Assembly (NCBI GenBank): GCA_949825025.1
Contig: OX463783.1
Coordinates: forward strand, 10,327,628-10,391,627
Reading direction: 5' to 3'
Length of the DNA stretch: 64,000 bases
Source: Siphlonurus alternatus
Taxonomy: Eukaryota > Arthropoda > Insecta > Ephemeroptera > Siphlonuridae
Shown in pieces: positions 59,752 to 64,000 of the stretch. A program made the position numbers and the translations under genes. The first letter of the stretch is position 1; the number at the start of each line of letters is the position of its first letter. The notes under the pieces were generated by a model that was not told where the DNA came from, made no database searches, and worked only from the letters and a program-made list of their open reading frames with translations.

Positions 59752-61038
59752 AAGATAGAGATAACACTAATCAGCTGGTCGACGTAGTCCCCTTTGATTA
59801 AGATGTAAACCTTAGAAAATTCACAAAAATTCTGAAATTTTATTGAGAGACAGATTTTAGTGCCTAAAAGCCATATAAAAAATTTCAAAACAAGTAAACG
59901 AGCCGATTTTTTTTATTGAGTTTTTAACTTGTCTCTCCATGAGAAAGCCCTTTGCTGAACATTAACAAAATTAATAAAAAAAAACGTCTCGTTAAATTAT
60001 TTTGAAACTTTTTGCATGGCTTATTTTTAGCAGAGATTTTACATTGTAGAGATATAAAACGCTTATGGACAAAATTCTGTTCAAACATCGCAGATCTTGA
60101 AGGAAATGAGAGTACGAAAAAATGTGTTATTTCAAAGTTTCAGCGCAGGGGCGTTAAAATGGCGGGCGTTGCAGCTGCAAGTTATAAGCATTTGGGGGTG
60201 TGCCGGTCGCCATCTGGACGCCCAAATAATAAGTTCTCATTTTCACTTCATCTAGAGCTTTTCTTTGGTTTATACGGTGTTTGCTTGGCTTTGTTGTTGT
60301 TTACATTCATCAGTAGGTACTTAGGGGGAACTGGAATCACTTGATTTATTGCTCCTAATTTAACATATTTTTAATTTTTTTTAACAATAATTTATACGTA
60401 AGAAATGAATATACATAACTTGAACAAATATATTTTTTTATTTTACCTAGTTTCTTTATCATTATTCTTTGTTGTGCCGTTTCCCCCTCGTATTCAAAAG
60501 TCCGCGGGGAAAGCAATGGTCGGTGATTGGCTGATTTTTTTTCAGAATGTTAGGGTCAATATCAGTGCATAAGTGTCGTAAAATGGTCATTATTGACGTG
60601 AAATTTGGAGTCGATTTACATTTTATTTAATGATTTATTGTATTTTTCACAGATATCATTGGCAAATATTGCATTTTTTTCCATTTACTTGACATTTCAA
60701 TCTATCAAATAAAATAATTGTCAAAGGTATCACAATCGTCATATCGCAGAAAATAAATAGTTTTTGGTATGCTACTACCATGTTAAATAGGTGCTTTTTG
60801 CCTACATTCACGTGACGTCATGTTTTTGTGACGTATGGTGAAAGACCCGTATACGTTAAATGCTAGGAAAAATATTCAACACGGACATTCGACCTCTTTA
60901 CAATATATTCTCTTTGTTTTTAGGCACTAAATCTGCCTGTTAAAAAAATTCAGAATTTTTTGTGAATTTGCTAAGTTTAAATATATGTTAATCAAAGGGG
61001 ACTACGTCTAACAGCTTATTCATAATATCTCTACCTTA
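59752..61038. mobile_element. GGTAGAGATAAC foldback, subtype 2, split by an 886-bp insertion
   Basis: The left arm 'agatagagataacactaatcagctggtcgacgtagtcccctttgattaagatgtaaacc...gtgcctaaaagccatataaaaaatttcaa' and centre match 49077-49471. The right arm starts 'cgtctcgttaaattattttgaaactttttgcatggctt' and is broken at 60030. It resumes at about 60917 ('tttttaggcactaaatctgcctgt...atcaaaggggactacgtctaacagc...atctctaccttaa'). The empty site in the 49077 copy reads ATGGCTTTTAGGCACTA. Confidence 0.9.
60031..60916. mobile_element. 886-bp DNA-transposon-like element nested in the foldback
   Basis: The termini form imperfect inverted repeats: CAGAGATTTTACATTGTAGA at the left, and the complement of the right end, CAAAGAGAATATATTGTAAA. 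TTTTTAG occurs on both sides (60024-60030, 60917-60923), giving a 7-bp target duplication, or 8 bp with one mismatch. CA-type ends with an 8-bp duplication are seen in hAT and P superfamilies, which is inference only. A 110-codon frame (60012-60344) starts in the flanking foldback and shows no transposase domain, so the element looks non-autonomous. Its right part has TGACGTCA (60813-60820). Confidence 0.75.
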
Positions 61039-61039
61039 A

Positions 61040-61615
61040 GGTAAGAAACTTAATTTAGTGAAAATTGGATATAAGCTAGTTTCGTGCTATAAGCTTCTCT
61101 CATCATATAATTCGAGTACTTTAGTTCATTATACTAATATTATTACTTCAGATAAAGGATTGTATGCACATTAATTAGTTTAAATTTTAATATTTTCACT
61201 AAAAATAAATAGAGGTAGTTGGTATAATAATATATAAATGAATGAAAAACTAAAATAAAACATAATAAAAATTTACAGAAAACAAAGTGAAAATTAGATT
61301 TTTTAAAAATTTATTTCTTTAGAAAAAAATTTTTGTTTACGAAAATATTTTCTATTCTATAACCCTAATATATACCATAAAACAAAATACCATAAAAATC
61401 ACTTAATATTTTCTTAGCCGAGCTCTGCTTACATTATTGCTCCAGTATATATTTATTGTTATCATGTATCATATACAGGCAATATCTTAAGTGCAACACT
61501 TGGAAAGATATTGTAACATAATTTTTTAGTACTTTAAGCTTTTAAATCATAATAAATATTTCATACAGCTACATCTATCACTCATAATACAAGCAGATTA
61601 ATAAAACATCATTAA
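61040..61615. other. AT-rich stretch, nothing recognised
   Basis: No gene or shared repeat is seen. Confidence 0.45.
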
Positions 61616-61619
61616 ATTA

Positions 61620-61830
61620 TAACCAGGCACATAACGCATTCGATTCGTAATCAAATAACCGTGAGTTTGATCCTATGCACCGCAAATTTTTTTTAACAGT
61701 GCTTTCTTAAAAAAACATCCACTCGTGTGAGGTAATTGATGGCATCCTCCATCAAAATTCTATTAGCGGAGATGGATTGCTAGTTCATTGCCATTAGAAA
61801 ATCTTGAGCAAAACAAGGTCTGATGTTAGA
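61620..61830 (+). mobile_element. SINE with tRNA-derived head
   Basis: The head has 'accaggcacataacgcattcgattcgtaatcaaataacc' with an anticodon-arm-like TTCGATTCGTAATCAAA and the B box GAGTTTGATCC (61663-61673). Then comes 'cactcgtgtgaggtaattgatggcatcctccatcaa' as in the 38810 copy, and a shortened body with 'gagatggattgc'. The central 'gtttccatggttcccctcagtcac' part is deleted. A CGT loop suggests tRNA-Thr(CGU) ancestry. Confidence 0.75.
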
Positions 61831-61899
61831 AAAGTCTGAAAGTTATTGTATTAATGGCACTTGTGACTATAATAGTTCTCTATTAGGTCGGGGTTCGTT

Positions 61900-62285
61900 T
61901 CTTTTTGTCTCTTTTCCTTCTATTTTGTAACATTGCCGAGTAAAAAGAAAAAAAAAGCATCTTCATTGAGCATAAAATGTTAGAAATATTATTATTTCCA
62001 TTTCACCCAAGTTGAAGTTAGTTTCATATTTTATTCGTCACTTTTATCGTCTTTTTCCTTGCCTAATTTCCTTCTATTTTGTATCATTTTAGAGGAAAAA
62101 ATAGGGAGAAAGGCGATTTTACGTATTTTTTCTTCTTATAATATTGAGCTCAAAATGTTTGAAATTTTGTCTCCATTTCATTATTATTTTGAATGAGGAA
62201 GAAATAATGTTTTTTTTTTTTTATAAATATGCAATAAGATTATGTTTGAACGTTTTTAAGGATGAGTTAAATATATGTAATTTTT
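61900..62285 (+). mobile_element. R-family dispersed repeats, two in tandem (first partial)
   Basis: 61905-62012: 'ctcttttccttctattttgtaacattgccgag...cttcattgagcataaaatgttagaaatatt...tccatttcac'. 62020-62285: 'agtttcatattttattcgtc...cctaatttccttctattttgtatcattttagaggaaaaaa', 'ggcgattttacg', 'ttgagctcaaaatgtttgaaattttgtctccatttcatt', 'gaggaagaaataatg', 'aaggatgagttaaatat'. Both copies are plus oriented. Confidence 0.75.
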
Positions 62286-62507
62286 TAATAAACATTAAAT
62301 TTAATTTCAAGGTTTGAGATATTCTCTTGGTTCCATTACCTTGCACGTCTTGCCTATATTTAAGTGACGTGTTATAGCATGCAACACATTAGGAGCACAT
62401 GTCACCCTTGCAGTATATTAGTGTCCATGCCGTACATAATAATTACAATACGTATAATGCATACAAACGAGGTAGCTTACGTGAAACATGGAAAACAATT
62501 ACATGGA

Positions 62508-62814
62508 ATTTAAAGAGATGCAGGCCTCAAATTACAAATTAGACAGTCGCCAAGTGTTGTTAGAGTATGTAATGAACAATCGCATCATTTTTCTCCACGC
62601 GAGCTGCAGGCGTGTGAAGTTGTGGTGCAAATTAAGAACTTTGGTTCTTGCTGACGTCACAACTCAATGCTAATCGAGACTGACTGTGAGTTGTGACGTA
62701 AGCAAGGACCTTTCGTGCGCGAATAAAAATAATATATACAAACTCGAGCAACACTTGGTGTCTGTCTAATTTTATTTGTAATTTGAGGCTTGCATCCCTT
62801 TAAAATGCTTTTGT
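62508..62814. mobile_element. Foldback element, about 305 bp, with CRE near the centre
   Basis: 'tttaaagagatgcaggcctcaaattacaaattagacagtcgccaagtgttgttagagt' pairs with 'actcgagcaacacttggtgtctgtctaattttatttgtaatttgaggcttgcatccctttaaa'. Inner arms 'ttggttcttgctgacgtcacaactca' and 'tgagttgtgacgtaagcaaggacc' flank a 20-bp loop. TGACGTCA is at 62652-62659; the matching right arm has TGACGTAA. A 61-codon frame beginning at 62488 reads the left arm only. Confidence 0.9.
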
Positions 62815-62815
62815 C

Positions 62816-64000
62816 TAATTATGTTTAATAATATGCATTTGCATACTTTATATGAAAATTTCAATGTATATGTTCTAGGTAATACAGGAGTTAAAATAGC
62901 ATACTTTTTATTTCATCATCCTTTATTAAAAAAATGAAATCACAATAGAAATATTTTAATTACGCTGATACAGATTTTTAATGTATATATTTTTTTAAAA
63001 ACAAAAAACATTTAACTATAAATAATATTACACACAAATTAATAATTAAAATAAATTGGTCATTACAAATACATGGTATTTTAATTTAAACTTTTAATTT
63101 ACAATAAATTAACAAATTAATAATTATTAATAATAATAATTAAAGACGTCATGATTATGTTAAAATAGAAATTCGTCTACTTTTAGTATTCAAAATATAC
63201 ATTTATTTACATATATATTAAAAGTTCAGTAATTAATGTCATAATTAATCAATTATTTTAACAATTAAGAAGTTCAATAATTGTAATATACGAAATTTTA
63301 ATAACATTAATTTATGTAAATAAATGTACAAAATAAATTAACAGTTTCTAATTAATGCAAAAATTGTTTATGTTTTACCCAACAAAGTTTGCGTAGTGTA
63401 TAATATATACAAATATTTCTGTTTTATTAAGACGTTATTATAAGTTTAAAATCTTCATAACAATTTCTTATATATTTTTTAAAACATTATCATACAAAAT
63501 GTACAAAATGTACAGTATATTAATAATAAATAATATATTTTTCCTTAGCAAATATGATTTGTATCAGAAGTATTTTTAGGAAGTCTACATTATACTGTCT
63601 GATTTTAATAAGAATAGATCTGATATATAAAATTTAAAGGACTTAATTTCAAAATAACTAAAACTCAATCTAAGTTGTCAAATACTTAAAAAACTTATAC
63701 ATATTTATTTAAATGTCTAATAATTCTAGTAAAATCATTAAATAAACTAGACACAAAACTTTTTAAGTAGGAAAATTTTTAGAAAAATGCCAATTAAAAA
63801 CTGAATAATAATAATAATTAGTTAGCCTCCAAGATTTCAAAAAAAAATAGAAAAAAACAACAACTAATTTTAAAACAATTAAATGAGAATTTCAATTTGA
63901 TAACAAAAAAAATCATATTTCATATCAATAATAAAATTTATATAATATATCATGTAATGTATGCCATCATGTACTTCATGGAATGGAACGTTTATAACAC
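62816..64000. other. Very AT-rich stretch, nothing recognised
   Basis: The most AT-rich kilobase of the window, with TTAAT/ATTAAT-type runs. No gene, shared repeat or foldback is seen. Confidence 0.5.

Noticed and set aside
60012..60344. 110-codon plus-strand frame as a transposase gene of the nested element
   Set aside because: Its start codon lies in the flanking foldback, outside the element. No DDE, THAP or zinc-finger pattern is visible and only a hydrophobic C-terminal stretch stands out.

Overview
This is an AT-rich eukaryotic intergenic or intronic window (roughly a quarter to 30% GC by eye). I recognise no host protein-coding gene. Pol III-type SINEs, LINE 3' ends, many short inverted-repeat DNA elements and long (GA)n and (TA)n arrays point to an invertebrate, most probably an insect or another arthropod; the species cannot be fixed from this sequence. 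Almost every open reading frame is chance, microsatellite translation or part of a repeat. The one coding stretch I can defend is the C-terminal tail of a non-LTR retrotransposon ORF2 at 34947-35108.

The window is a layered deposit of small mobile elements. (1) SINEs, about ten copies, share one central domain around the motif GTTTCC(A/C)...TCAG(T)CAC...GGGATGGATTGC. Three carry a 5S rRNA-like head (17.5, 25.7 and 48.0 kb) and two a tRNA-like head (19.7 and 61.6 kb). (2) Foldback/MITE families: a CRE-containing family (7.5, 8.6, 10.8, 40.1 kb), a GTCGTCGCC family (1.5, 13.5, 29.4, 56.0 kb), a GCGATTCACGAAGC palindrome family (15.2, 42.8, 43.5, 55.4 kb), a GC-rich AGGYGGATTC family inserted inside it (42.8, 43.0, 55.5 kb), a GGTAGAGATAAC family (35.4, 49.1, 50.1, 59.8 kb), a GATGAATCTCAGT family (16.2, 27.7, 34.4, 57.4 kb), a TA-flanked GAGGYTTCAAG family (32.0, 51.5 kb), and several single copies. 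(3) An abundant family of about 250 bp, called R here, with ten or more copies of mixed orientation and age. (4) LINE 3' ends at 15.8, 34.9, 39.5 and 52.4 kb.

Nesting is common and gives relative ages. A LINE tail sits inside a GATGAATCTCAGT element (34.4-35.3 kb). An 886-bp terminal-inverted-repeat element with a 7-8 bp target duplication sits inside a GGTAGAGATAAC foldback (60.0-60.9 kb). Two loci (42.8 and 55.5 kb) carry the same GC-rich MITE at the same TTA of the same host palindrome.

Tandem repeats include six (GA)n/(CT)n arrays, four of them about 100 bp; four (TA)n arrays of about 80-100 bp; an 11-bp minisatellite (51.2 kb); and a dimeric roughly 225-bp higher-order repeat (30.7-31.1 kb) that abuts a CpG-rich block. 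A few other GC-rich, CpG-containing islands (1.7, 34.1, 46.2-46.8, 56.7 kb) could be promoters, 5' exons or immigrant repeats. The palindrome TGACGTCA occurs 19 times, far above expectation for this composition. All coordinates of repeats are by eye and approximate to a few bases unless a junction is described. Long stretches not listed are AT-rich sequence in which I see nothing.
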